From Pseudomonadota bacterium (GTDB lineage: Bacteria; Pseudomonadota; Gammaproteobacteria; Steroidobacterales; Steroidobacteraceae), in contig JAEZCN010000178.1 of assembly GCA_023433515.1 (NCBI GenBank), positions 1-14,423 on the forward strand: a DNA stretch of 14,423 bases, in the 5' to 3' direction. This document shows, piece by piece, positions 7,423 through 14,141 of this stretch. Each line of letters opens with the position of its first letter. Positions within the stretch are counted from its first letter, which is position 1. Under the pieces are notes generated by a model. It searched no databases and was not told the origin of the DNA. It was given only the letters and a program-made list of their open reading frames with translations. A program made the translations under genes and the position numbers.

Positions 7423-7485
7423 GCGGCGTTGATGGAGTTGGCGTTTTCGCCGGCAGGCCCTAGGAGTTTGGAGTTAGAAGTCCAA

Positions 7486-8685
7486 CTACGGAGCTGCCTT
7501 GCCGAACCACGGCCGCGGGTCGACGGGTTTCCCGCCCTTGCGGATCTCGAAGTACAGCTCCGGGCGCGGCCGGCCGCCCGAATCACCCATGGTCGCGATG
7601 GTGTCGCCGGCCGTCACCCGTTCGCCCACGTCCTTGTACAGCCGGTCGTTGTGGCCGTAGAGGCTGAGATAGCCGTCGCCGTGGTCGATGATGGTCAAGA
7701 GGCCCAGGCCCGACAGCCAGTCCGCGTACACCACGCGGCCGTGGTAGATCGCACGCACCGGCGTGCCCTGGGAACCCGCGACCAGCATGCCATCCCACTT
7801 CATGCCGCCGGCGCGGATCTGTCCGTACGAAGCGACCAGTTTGCCGGCGGCCGGCCAGGCGAGTTTGCCGCGCAGCTTCGCGAACGCGTCCTTGCTGTCG
7901 GTCGGAAACCTGTCGATGCGTTCGAGCGCGCGACGCAGTTCGCGCACCAGTTTCTCGAGGCCGCCCTGCTGCTCCTTGAGCCGCTCCAGCTGCTTCGCGC
8001 GGTTCTTCGACTCGGCGTCGAGGGCGACCAGCGCGCGGCCGCGCCGCTCGCGCGCGGCCTGCAGGCGCGACACCTCGGCCGACTGGCGCTGCTCGAGCGC
8101 GGCGAGCCTTTCCTCCTCTTCCGCGAGTTTCGCGTCGAGCGAATTCAGTTCCTCGATGTGTGCGTTGATCGCCGCGATCTGCTCGGCGCGCGCCTTGCCG
8201 AAGTAGCGGTAATACGCGAGTACGCGCCCCGCCTCGGCGGGATCGCGCTGGTTCAGCAGTAGTTTGATGGGCTCCCGCGTGCCGATCATGTGCGCGGCGC
8301 GGATCTGCCCGGCGAGCGTCGCGCGGTCGCGCGCCAGCGCCGCGTCCTGCTTGCGCCGCTGCTCCGCGAGCTCGGTGCGGCGCGCCGCGCGCTGCGAGCG
8401 TTCGCGCCGCAGCTTCTCGAGCTCGCCGCGCGCGTTGCCGACCGTCTTCTCCGATTCCTCGAGTTCCCGGGCGAGCTTGTCGCGCCGGCTCGCGTCGCGC
8501 TGCATCTCGGCCCGCACCTTCTCCATCTGCGCGCGGACCGCCTTGAGCTCGGCCTCGGCCTTCGCGGGGTCTCCGGCGGCCGGGACAGTCCCCGCGACCA
8601 TGCAGGCAAGCAGGACGGCGAGTGTCCGGACAACGGGTCGAACGAAGGTCCGGCGGTGGGCCCGCAAGGGTTTCGGCATGGTCAT
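7486..8685 (-). CDS. envC: Murein hydrolase activator EnvC
   Basis: A 399-residue periplasmic protein. Residues 1-37 form a signal peptide (RR/KP-rich start, hydrophobic TLAVLLACMVAGTVPAA). Residues ~40-260 are a long, charged coiled coil interrupted near 140-180. Residues ~286-395 form a LytM/M23 domain. The metal-binding residues are lost: the HxxxD region reads KWDGM (306-310) and the HxH reads ELYFE (386-390). Loss of the zinc ligands is the hallmark of EnvC-type factors, which FtsEX controls and which switch on AmiA/AmiB amidases at the septum rather than cutting wall themselves. Starts at 8685 and 8679 are both possible; neither has a visible Shine-Dalgarno. It heads the minus-strand series and is divergent from the rhodanese operon, as in enterobacteria. 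Confidence 0.93.
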   Translation of the reverse strand: MTMPKPLRAHRRTFVRPVVRTLAVLLACMVAGTVPAAGDPAKAEAELKAVRAQMEKVRAEMQRDASRRDKLARELEESEKTVGNARGELEKLRRERSQRAARRTELAEQRRKQDAALARDRATLAGQIRAAHMIGTREPIKLLLNQRDPAEAGRVLAYYRYFGKARAEQIAAINAHIEELNSLDAKLAEEEERLAALEQRQSAEVSRLQAARERRGRALVALDAESKNRAKQLERLKEQQGGLEKLVRELRRALERIDRFPTDSKDAFAKLRGKLAWPAAGKLVASYGQIRAGGMKWDGMLVAGSQGTPVRAIYHGRVVYADWLSGLGLLTIIDHGDGYLSLYGHNDRLYKDVGERVTAGDTIATMGDSGGRPRPELYFEIRKGGKPVDPRPWFGKAAP

Positions 8686-8765
8686 ATTATTGCCGGGGAT
8701 CGCCGGGTTCGTGCCAATTCCTGGCCAGTTCCTCGCGGAAAACAGGCGATGGCGGGAGCTGCCGC

Positions 8766-8771
8766 TATAAT
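8766..8771 (+). promoter_or_regulatory. Sigma-70 type -10 element of the rhodanese-grxC-secB-gpsA operon
   Basis: A perfect TATAAT sits 40 bases before the rhodanese ATG and is followed by a GCGC-containing discriminator. The expected start of transcription is near 8778, giving a leader of about 33 nt. I see no good -35 hexamer at 17 bases upstream (8743-8748), so an activator or extended upstream contacts may be needed. Confidence 0.65.
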
Positions 8772-8791
8772 GCGCTCCCTTTTTTTACCGG

Positions 8792-8805
8792 CCGGGACGT
8801 CCCGG
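8792..8805. promoter_or_regulatory. 14-bp perfect palindrome in the operon leader
   Basis: CCGGGACGTCCCGG is a perfect palindrome five bases before the rhodanese ATG. It overlaps the only Shine-Dalgarno-like GGA (8804-8806). It could be a repressor site downstream of the promoter or a small leader hairpin (CCGGG/CCCGG with an ACGT loop) that limits ribosome access. Confidence 0.4.
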
Positions 8806-8810
8806 AACGA

Positions 8811-9236
8811 ATGGAAAACCTGATCCAGTACGTGACCAACCATCCGCTGCTCGTGGGGGCCGCGGTGCTGGCCCTCGTGGTCGTGGTCGCCTTCGAATCG
8901 CGCCAGCGCGCCACCGCGTTCGCGGCCGTGTCTTCACAGGAGCTGATCCGCCTGATGAACCAGGGCGCGCTCGTGCTCGACATCCGCAAGTCCGAGGAAT
9001 TCGAGGCGGGACACGTCAAGGGCGCCAAGCAGCTCCCGTCCGACAAGATCCTCAGTGCCGGCGAAACCTTCAAGCGCTTCAAGGACAAGCCCGTGGTCGT
9101 GTACTGCGAGTCGGGCTCCCTGGCCGCGGCCGCCGTGCGCCAGCTCAACGCGCAAGGTTTCACCAAGGCATTCACACTGCGCGGCGGCTTCGCCGGCTGG
9201 CGCGCGGAGCACCTGCCTGTGTCCAAGGCGGCGTAA
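8811..9236 (+). CDS. yibN: Membrane-anchored rhodanese-like protein (YibN type)
   Basis: A 141-residue protein with one N-terminal membrane helix (about residues 10-28) and a single rhodanese domain (about 37-135). The domain shows LDIRKSEEFEAGHVKGA (56-72) and the active-site loop VVYCESGSLAAAAVRQL, with catalytic Cys99. The fold transfers sulfane sulfur; YibN faces the cytoplasm from the inner membrane and its location before grxC and secB is conserved in gammaproteobacteria. I chose the ATG at 8811 because it gives the expected anchor directly; a longer frame upstream would cross the -10 element. First gene of the plus-strand operon, 12 nt before grxC. Confidence 0.92.
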   Translation: MENLIQYVTNHPLLVGAAVLALVVVVAFESRQRATAFAAVSSQELIRLMNQGALVLDIRKSEEFEAGHVKGAKQLPSDKILSAGETFKRFKDKPVVVYCESGSLAAAAVRQLNAQGFTKAFTLRGGFAGWRAEHLPVSKAA

Positions 9237-9248
9237 CCGCCGGTCCTG

Positions 9249-9509
9249 ATGACTCAGCCCAACGTAACCATGTACACCACGAGCTGGTGTCCCTACTGCG
9301 AACGCGCCCGTCGGCTGCTCGGCTCGAAGCAGGTCGCGTTCCAGGAGATCGACGTCGAAGCGGCGCCCGCGAAGCGCGCCGAGATGCAACAGCGCAGCGG
9401 CCGCAGATCCGTGCCGCAGATTTTCATCGGCGACACCCACGTGGGCGGATCCGACGATCTGTACGCCCTCGAGAGTGCCGGCAAGCTCGATGCCCTGTTG
9501 GGCAGGTAA
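9249..9509 (+). CDS. grxC: Glutaredoxin 3
   Basis: An 86-residue cytoplasmic dithiol glutaredoxin, normal family length. The active site is CPYC within TTSWCPYCERARRLL (residues 10-24). The glutathione-binding features follow: SVPQIFIGDTHVGGSDDL (54-71) with the cis-proline of the VPQ motif and the GG-D pair. It reduces glutathione mixed disulfides and can serve ribonucleotide reductase. It sits between the rhodanese and secB, as in E. coli. The Shine-Dalgarno is weak, suggesting coupling to the upstream gene. Confidence 0.95.
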   Translation: MTQPNVTMYTTSWCPYCERARRLLGSKQVAFQEIDVEAAPAKRAEMQQRSGRRSVPQIFIGDTHVGGSDDLYALESAGKLDALLGR

Positions 9510-9545
9510 GCCGGCCGCCGAATTTCTTCAACACAGGAACTCATC

Positions 9546-10040
9546 ATGGAAAACCAGACCGCGCCCGCGGCGAACCAGAACCCCAACGGTCCCACCCTCG
9601 CCGTGCAGTCGGTGTACCTCAAGGACTGCTCGTACGAAGCGCCGAAGGGCCCGCGAATCGAAGGCAACTGGAGCCCGCAGATTTCGCTCGACATCAACAC
9701 GACGACCAACGTCGTCACGCCCGAGCTCAACGAGATCGTGCTGACCGTGACGGTGGGCGCCAAGCAGGGCGAAGCGACCGCGTTCCTCGTCGAGGTGAAG
9801 CAAGCCGGCCTCTTCGTGATGCGTGGACTGAACCAGGACGAGCAGCGCCGCATCATCGGCACCTTCTGCCCGAACTTCCTGTTCCCCTACGCGCGCGTCG
9901 CCGTCTCGCAGCTCGTGACGCAGGGCGGTTTCCCGAACTTCGTGCTGCCGCCGGTCGACTTCGACCAGCTGTTCGCGCAGGGCATGGCGCGTGCCGCCCA
10001 GCAGCAGGCCGGCGAAGGCGGCCAGGGCACGCCGAACTGA
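9546..10040 (+). CDS. secB: Protein-export chaperone SecB
   Basis: A 164-residue cytosolic chaperone that keeps precursor proteins unfolded and hands them to SecA. Recognisable family segments are SVYLKDCSYEAPKGP (22-36), CPNFLFPYAR (108-117) and GGFPNFVLPPVDFDQLF (127-143). The Gln/Ala/Gly-rich termini are variable, and the length is normal. A good AGGA lies about eight bases before the ATG. SecB is largely restricted to proteobacteria, which supports the taxonomic reading. Next gene gpsA follows after 28 nt. Confidence 0.96.
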   Translation: MENQTAPAANQNPNGPTLAVQSVYLKDCSYEAPKGPRIEGNWSPQISLDINTTTNVVTPELNEIVLTVTVGAKQGEATAFLVEVKQAGLFVMRGLNQDEQRRIIGTFCPNFLFPYARVAVSQLVTQGGFPNFVLPPVDFDQLFAQGMARAAQQQAGEGGQGTPN

Positions 10041-10068
10041 TCGGCGCCCCGGCCGAGCGGCGCGACAC

Positions 10069-11109
10069 GTGAGCGGGACCAAGTCCAGCGAATCGCCGAA
10101 CGGCCTGGCGCACGCACCGGTCGCCGTGCTCGGCGCCGGTTCATGGGGGACGGCGCTCGCGATCCAGTTCGCGCGCGCCGGTCACCCGACGCGGCTCTGG
10201 AGCCGCAACCCGGACGACGCGGCTGCGATGAGCGCGAGCCGCGTCAACCAGCGCTATCTACCCGACTCGCGTTTTCCCGACGGGATCGCCGTGCACGGCA
10301 ACCTCGCGGAAGCCGTGTCGGGCGCCGTCGCGATCATCATCTCGGTTCCGAGCCACGCATTGCGCGAGCTGCTGGCGCAACTGAAACCGCTGCTCGCGCG
10401 CGACGCGCGCGTCGCGTGGGCGACGAAGGGTTTCGAACTCACCACGGGCAAACTACCGCACCAGGTGGCGCTCGAAGTGCTCGGCGACGAATACCCGGTC
10501 GCGGTGTTGTCCGGCCCGACCTTCGCGCGCGAAGTCGGCCTCGGCTTGCCGACGGCGATGACCATCGCTTCCGCGGATCCCGACTACGCCGCGTACCTCG
10601 CGCGCGCACTGCATGCGTCGAACTTCCGCGCCTACACGTCGACGGACATCGTCGGCGTCGAGGTCGGTGGCGCGGTCAAGAACGTACTCGCGGTGGGCGC
10701 GGGCCTGTGCGACGGCCTCGGTTTCGGCGCGAACACGCGCATCGCGCTCATCACGCGCGGATTGACCGAGATCACGCGCCTCGGTGTCGCGCTGGGCGGG
10801 CGGGCCGAAACGTTCATGGGACTCGCGGGCCTCGGCGATCTCGTGCTCACCTGCACGGACAACCAGTCGCGCAACCGGCGCTTCGGGCTGGCGCTCGCGG
10901 CCGGCAAGACGCCGGAGCAGGCGCTGCGCGAGATCGGGCAGGTGGTCGAGGGTTACAGCGCCGCGCGCGCGGTGCACGAGGTCGCGCTGCGCGAGAACGT
11001 CGACATGCCCATCGCGCGCGGCATCTATCGCATCCTCTACGAGAACGAGCCGGCCAAGGACGTCGTCAAGGAACTGATGACGCGCCCGATCCGCGCCGAG
11101 ATCGAGTAG
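10069..11109 (+). CDS. gpsA: NAD(P)-dependent glycerol-3-phosphate dehydrogenase
   Basis: About 346 residues. It reduces dihydroxyacetone phosphate to sn-glycerol-3-phosphate, the backbone precursor of phospholipids. The Rossmann motif GAGSWG is at 22-27, followed by SVPSHALRELL, ATKGFEL and SGPTFAREV. The catalytic lysine is K204 in GGAVKNVLAVGAG, and the GANTRIALITRGL substrate segment follows at 220-232. I place the start at the GTG at 10069, the only start-type codon after the secB stop that precedes the Rossmann motif; the resulting 17-residue lead is longer than usual. The Shine-Dalgarno is poor. Last gene of the operon; the E. coli order continues with cysE, which is missing here. Confidence 0.94.
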   Translation: MSGTKSSESPNGLAHAPVAVLGAGSWGTALAIQFARAGHPTRLWSRNPDDAAAMSASRVNQRYLPDSRFPDGIAVHGNLAEAVSGAVAIIISVPSHALRELLAQLKPLLARDARVAWATKGFELTTGKLPHQVALEVLGDEYPVAVLSGPTFAREVGLGLPTAMTIASADPDYAAYLARALHASNFRAYTSTDIVGVEVGGAVKNVLAVGAGLCDGLGFGANTRIALITRGLTEITRLGVALGGRAETFMGLAGLGDLVLTCTDNQSRNRRFGLALAAGKTPEQALREIGQVVEGYSAARAVHEVALRENVDMPIARGIYRILYENEPAKDVVKELMTRPIRAEIE

Positions 11110-11128
11110 CCCGCGCGCGATTGAGTAG

Positions 11129-11593
11129 TTAGCCGGCAGATCCGGCGAAGCCGAGCTGGCGCCAGGCTTCGTACACCGCGATCGCCGCGGCGTTGGAGAG
11201 GTTGAGGCTGCGGTTGCCCGCCAGCATCGGCAACGACAACACGTTCTCCGGCGCGATGTCGGCCAGCACCTGCGGCGGCAGACCTCGGCGTTCCGAACCG
11301 AACAGCAACACGTCGCCCCTCTCGAAGCGCGCATCCACGTGACGACGCCTATTGCCCGTCTCGATCGCGAACCAGCGTCCGGTCAGCGCCGCGCGCGCCG
11401 TGGCGTAGTTCTTGTGAACGTGCACGGTCGCCAGCTCGTCGTAGTCGAGACCGGCGCGGCGCACCGACTTGCGGTCCAGCCGGAAGCCGAGCGGCTCGAT
11501 CAGGTGCAACTCACACCCGGTGTTGGCCGCGAGCCGGATCAGGTTGCCGGTGTTGGGCGGAATCTCCGGCTCGAAGATGACGACGTGGAACAT
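11129..11593 (-). CDS. trmL: tRNA (cytidine/uridine-2'-O-)-methyltransferase TrmL
   Basis: A 154-residue SPOUT enzyme that 2'-O-methylates the wobble base (position 34) of leucine tRNAs using S-adenosylmethionine. Three trefoil-knot motifs are clear: PNTGNLIRLAANTG (13-26), LLFGSERRGLP (96-106) and the SAM-binding LSLPMLAGNRSLNLSNAAAIAVYEA, of which the last half lies near 127-143. Length matches E. coli TrmL. It lies on the minus strand, convergent with gpsA with a 19-nt gap, and 12 nt after the TonB-like gene; in E. coli it is co-directional at the end of the gpsA-cysE series. Confidence 0.94.
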   Translation of the reverse strand: MFHVVIFEPEIPPNTGNLIRLAANTGCELHLIEPLGFRLDRKSVRRAGLDYDELATVHVHKNYATARAALTGRWFAIETGNRRRHVDARFERGDVLLFGSERRGLPPQVLADIAPENVLSLPMLAGNRSLNLSNAAAIAVYEAWRQLGFAGSAG

Positions 11594-11605
11594 CGACGGC
11601 CGGGA

Positions 11606-12958
11606 TCATTCCTGTAGTTTGAACGAGATGCGGATGCTCGAAAGGCCGTAGTCGCACTCGTTGGTGAACTTGCCGCTGCTGATCGTGTCGAGCGCGGCGG
11701 CGTCCAGCGACGGGTGACCGCTCGACTGCGCGATCTCGGCATCGACGACGTCTTCACTGCCGGGCGGCACGAAGTAACGCACGACCACCGATCCTTCGAT
11801 GCCGCGCTGGCGCGCGTCCGCCGGATAGAACTGCTGCGCATCGATCTGCGTCTTCAGCCGCGCACGGCATTTTCCGGCCGCCACGTTTTCGGCGAGCTTG
11901 GGGATTGCCTTGCAGTCGACCTTCATCGCGCCTTTGTCCGGCTGTTCGTAAACGTCGCCGAGGATGAGACGGCGCGTGACCTTGGGACCGATCAGCACCT
12001 CGCGCGTGAGCACCGCCGGCTCGCCGGTGACGAAATCCTTCGAGCGCAGCTCGGCCTTGCAGGACATGAACTCCTGCTCGTTGTTGGCGACGTCGACGAA
12101 GGCCAGGCGCTGCGCGCCGCGGCAATTGCCGGCGAGGTTCCAGGCGCACTCATGGTGGTAGTCGTTGGTGTAAGCGACGAAGCCGTACCCTTTCGAGGCC
12201 CTGGCGTCGCGCCCGCCGCGCGCGAACTCCTGGGACTGCACCGGCTTGAACCGCTCGCGGCGCTTCAGCATCGCGGCGACCACGTTGGATGCCTCGGTCT
12301 CGGCGCGTTTGCGATCGGCCGCGGGCACGTTCTGTTCGATGGCGTTCAGCGCTTCGGCGTCGAAGCCCGCCTCGCCGGTGGGTTTCGGTTGCGTGGGATC
12401 GACCGCGTCCCAGTATCCGGCCGCCGCGCGCGCGTAGACGTAGCGCTGGAACGGATCGGGGCGCCTTCCGTCCGGCGCGTAAAGGACGATGAGACGCTGG
12501 GCGGCCGGCAGGTAGTCGAGCATCACGGCCTTCTTGAGCCAGCGCTCCACCTCGGCGTAGTCGACGTCACCGCAGGTGATGTTCGTCGCGAGATCGGCGA
12601 GGCCGCGCGCGGCGCGATCGTGGCCGAGCTCGTCGGCTTTCAGCAGCGCGTTGCGCGCGTCGACACAGTCGGACCGGGTGACCGCGACGTACGCGATCTG
12701 GCTGCCGGCCAGCACGCCCGCGCGCGCGCGGCCAGCCTTGAGCTCGTCGAGCCAGCGGGCCAACTGCTGTTCCGCCGTGATGGGCTTGCCGCCGAGCTTC
12801 ACCTCGAGCAGCGAGAACGCGTCCTCGTAGCCGGGGGTTTCGGGGACGACATCCGAGGCGGAGAACTGGGGCGTCGGCGCGCCGGCGGGAGCTGCGGGGG
12901 TCTGGGCGCCGGCGGTGGCGGCGGCCAGGACGAGTGCGAGGTAGCGGAGGGTGTGCAT
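11606..12958 (-). CDS. Periplasmic TonB C-terminal domain protein
   Basis: About 450 residues from the ATG at 12958; a TTG six codons upstream would sit in the promoter. Residues 1-19 look like a signal peptide (MHTLRYLALVLAAATAGAQ). The middle (about 65-165) is helical with alternating Ala/Leu patterns that resemble tetratricopeptide/Sel1-like repeats. The C-terminus (about 376-450, FYPADARQRGIEGSVVVRYFV onward) is a TonB C-terminal fold. There is no proline-rich spacer and no separate membrane anchor, so it is unlikely to be a standard energy transducer; stand-alone TonB-C proteins of this kind are common in high-GC gammaproteobacteria and are of unknown role. Eight cysteines (98, 129, 271, 279, 300, 349, 364, 435) suggest disulfides. 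It precedes trmL by 12 nt. Confidence 0.82.
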   Translation of the reverse strand: MHTLRYLALVLAAATAGAQTPAAPAGAPTPQFSASDVVPETPGYEDAFSLLEVKLGGKPITAEQQLARWLDELKAGRARAGVLAGSQIAYVAVTRSDCVDARNALLKADELGHDRAARGLADLATNITCGDVDYAEVERWLKKAVMLDYLPAAQRLIVLYAPDGRRPDPFQRYVYARAAAGYWDAVDPTQPKPTGEAGFDAEALNAIEQNVPAADRKRAETEASNVVAAMLKRRERFKPVQSQEFARGGRDARASKGYGFVAYTNDYHHECAWNLAGNCRGAQRLAFVDVANNEQEFMSCKAELRSKDFVTGEPAVLTREVLIGPKVTRRLILGDVYEQPDKGAMKVDCKAIPKLAENVAAGKCRARLKTQIDAQQFYPADARQRGIEGSVVVRYFVPPGSEDVVDAEIAQSSGHPSLDAAALDTISSGKFTNECDYGLSSIRISFKLQE

Positions 12959-12960
12959 GG

Positions 12961-12984
12961 GGCGCGCATCGTACAATGCGCGCC
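12961..12984. promoter_or_regulatory. Symmetrical divergent promoter between the TonB-like gene and pyrD
   Basis: Only 26 bases separate the two start codons. They are filled by a near-palindrome, GGCGCGCAT (12961-12969), CGTACA, ATGCGCGCC (12976-12984); only the outer bases of the central six fail to pair. Plus-strand TACAAT (12972-12977) and minus-strand TACGAT (12973-12968) are -10-like and overlap by two bases. Usual spacing would put the starts of transcription near 12984 and 12961, at or within three bases of both ATGs. No good -35 elements are visible on either side. Confidence 0.5.
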
Positions 12985-13935
12985 ATGGCTGCCGCTCCTG
13001 AGAACGTAGATAACCCGCTGCTCACCTCGTTTTGCGGGATGGAGCTCAGCTCCCCGATCGTGCTGTTGTCCGGATGCGTCGGATTCGGCGAGGAATACAC
13101 GCGCGTCGAGGGGTTTTCGAATCGCGACGTGGGAGCGATCGTATTAAAGGGAACCACGGGCCAGGCGCGGCTCGGCAACAGGCCCCACCGCGTGTATGAA
13201 ACGCCGTCGGGCATGCTCAACGCGATCGGACTGCAGAATCCCGGCGCCGAATACGTGGTGAAGAAGATCCTGCCGACGCTGGATTTTCGCGAGACGCGTT
13301 TCTTCGCGAACGTCTCGGGCTCGACCATCGAGGAGTACGCCGAGGTCACGCGCCGGTTCGACGACTCGCCGATCGACGCCATCGAGATCAACATCTCCTG
13401 TCCGAACGTGAAGGAAGGCGGCGTCGCGTTCGGCAACTATCCGGACATGTCGGCGAAGGTGGTCGAGGCCTGCCGCAAGGCGACCTCGAAACCCATCATC
13501 ACGAAGCTGTCGCCTAACCAGACGGACATCCGCGAAAACGCGCGGCGTTGCATCGAGGCGGGCACCAATGGCCTCGCGGTCATCAACACCGTCATGGGCA
13601 TGGCCATCGACGTGAAGTCACGGCGGCCGGTGATCGGCAACGTGCAGGGTGGATTGTCGGGGCCGGCGATCAAGCCGATCGCGCTGCTCAAGGTGCACCA
13701 GGTTTACGAAGTTGCGCGGAAACACGGCGTACCGATCATCGGACAGGGCGGCATCACCACCGTCGACGACGCGCTCGAGTTCCTGATTGCGGGCGCCACG
13801 ATCGTGGGTCTGGGGACTGGGCTTTTCTACGATCCGCTTCTGTGCCGCAAGATCAATGCGGGCGTGGCGGACTATCTGCGGGCTAACAACTTGCGGAGAG
13901 TCGGGGACCTGGTCGGTTCGCTGCGCACGGACTGA
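12985..13935 (+). CDS. pyrD: Dihydroorotate dehydrogenase, class 1B catalytic subunit type
   Basis: A 316-residue FMN flavoprotein of pyrimidine synthesis that oxidises dihydroorotate to orotate. The catalytic base is a cysteine, C139 in NISCPNVKEGGVAFG, which separates it from the membrane-bound class 2 enzyme (serine) of most gammaproteobacteria. Other family signatures are VLKGTT with K55, NAIGLQNPG (79-87) for orotate contact, K174 in ITKLSPN, GGLSGPAIKP (222-231) and GQGGI (253-257) for FMN. Lack of a membrane-binding N-terminal helix implies a soluble enzyme. Class 1B in Gram-positive bacteria pairs with PyrK and uses NAD; no pyrK is in this window. ATG 12985 fits a leaderless mRNA; an ATG at 12976 would add three residues but overlaps the -10-like element. 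Confidence 0.9.
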   Translation: MAAAPENVDNPLLTSFCGMELSSPIVLLSGCVGFGEEYTRVEGFSNRDVGAIVLKGTTGQARLGNRPHRVYETPSGMLNAIGLQNPGAEYVVKKILPTLDFRETRFFANVSGSTIEEYAEVTRRFDDSPIDAIEINISCPNVKEGGVAFGNYPDMSAKVVEACRKATSKPIITKLSPNQTDIRENARRCIEAGTNGLAVINTVMGMAIDVKSRRPVIGNVQGGLSGPAIKPIALLKVHQVYEVARKHGVPIIGQGGITTVDDALEFLIAGATIVGLGTGLFYDPLLCRKINAGVADYLRANNLRRVGDLVGSLRTD

Positions 13936-13982
13936 CTTCCGTCAGGCCGCGCGCAGCGTTCCAGGCATCTTCATTCCTGCGT

Positions 13983-14141
13983 TTATTCCTTGCCCCGGCG
14001 GGCGGCCGTGTAGCGCCAGATGATGGCGGCAGCGGCCAGGATCCCCACGACGACCAGAACGATGTCCGACGTGTAGTCGTGACGCGAACCCTGGACGACG
14101 ATCTCCGGGTACTTCGTGCTCTGTACGACGATTTCTTGCAT
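13983..14141 (-). CDS. 52-residue single-pass membrane protein, unknown function
   Basis: I do not recognise this protein. It has a short polar N-terminus (1-25), one hydrophobic helix (27-42) and a basic tail, WRYTAARRGKE. By the positive-inside rule the tail is cytoplasmic and the N-terminus periplasmic. The N-terminus holds a near-repeat, QEIVVQST (2-9) and PEIVVQGS (12-19). The start at 14141 is well supported by AGAGG four bases upstream (14146-14150) within a purine-rich stretch; the frame is also open 27 codons further upstream, but that region lacks such a site. It converges on pyrD with a 47-nt gap that shows no clear terminator. Codon use is GC-rich like the neighbours. Confidence 0.7.
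   Translation of the reverse strand: MQEIVVQSTKYPEIVVQGSRHDYTSDIVLVVVGILAAAAIIWRYTAARRGKE

Noticed and set aside
7440..7451. GGCG-TTTT-CGCC hairpin as a terminator after envC
   Set aside because: The stem is only four pairs and no U-tract follows; the operon most likely continues.
8686..8717. Possible envC promoter (TTGGCA with a distant AATAAT just before the ATG)
   Set aside because: The spacer is 19-20 bases and the -10 match is poor, so I did not list it, although envC has no visible Shine-Dalgarno and might be leaderless.
10388..10418. CG-alternating tract in gpsA
   Set aside because: It is explained by arginine, alanine and aspartate codons in a GC-rich gene.
11714..13009. 431-codon plus-strand frame opposite the TonB-like gene
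   Set aside because: No recognisable fold, and the minus-strand protein has a signal peptide and TonB-C domain; the frame is a GC-driven shadow.
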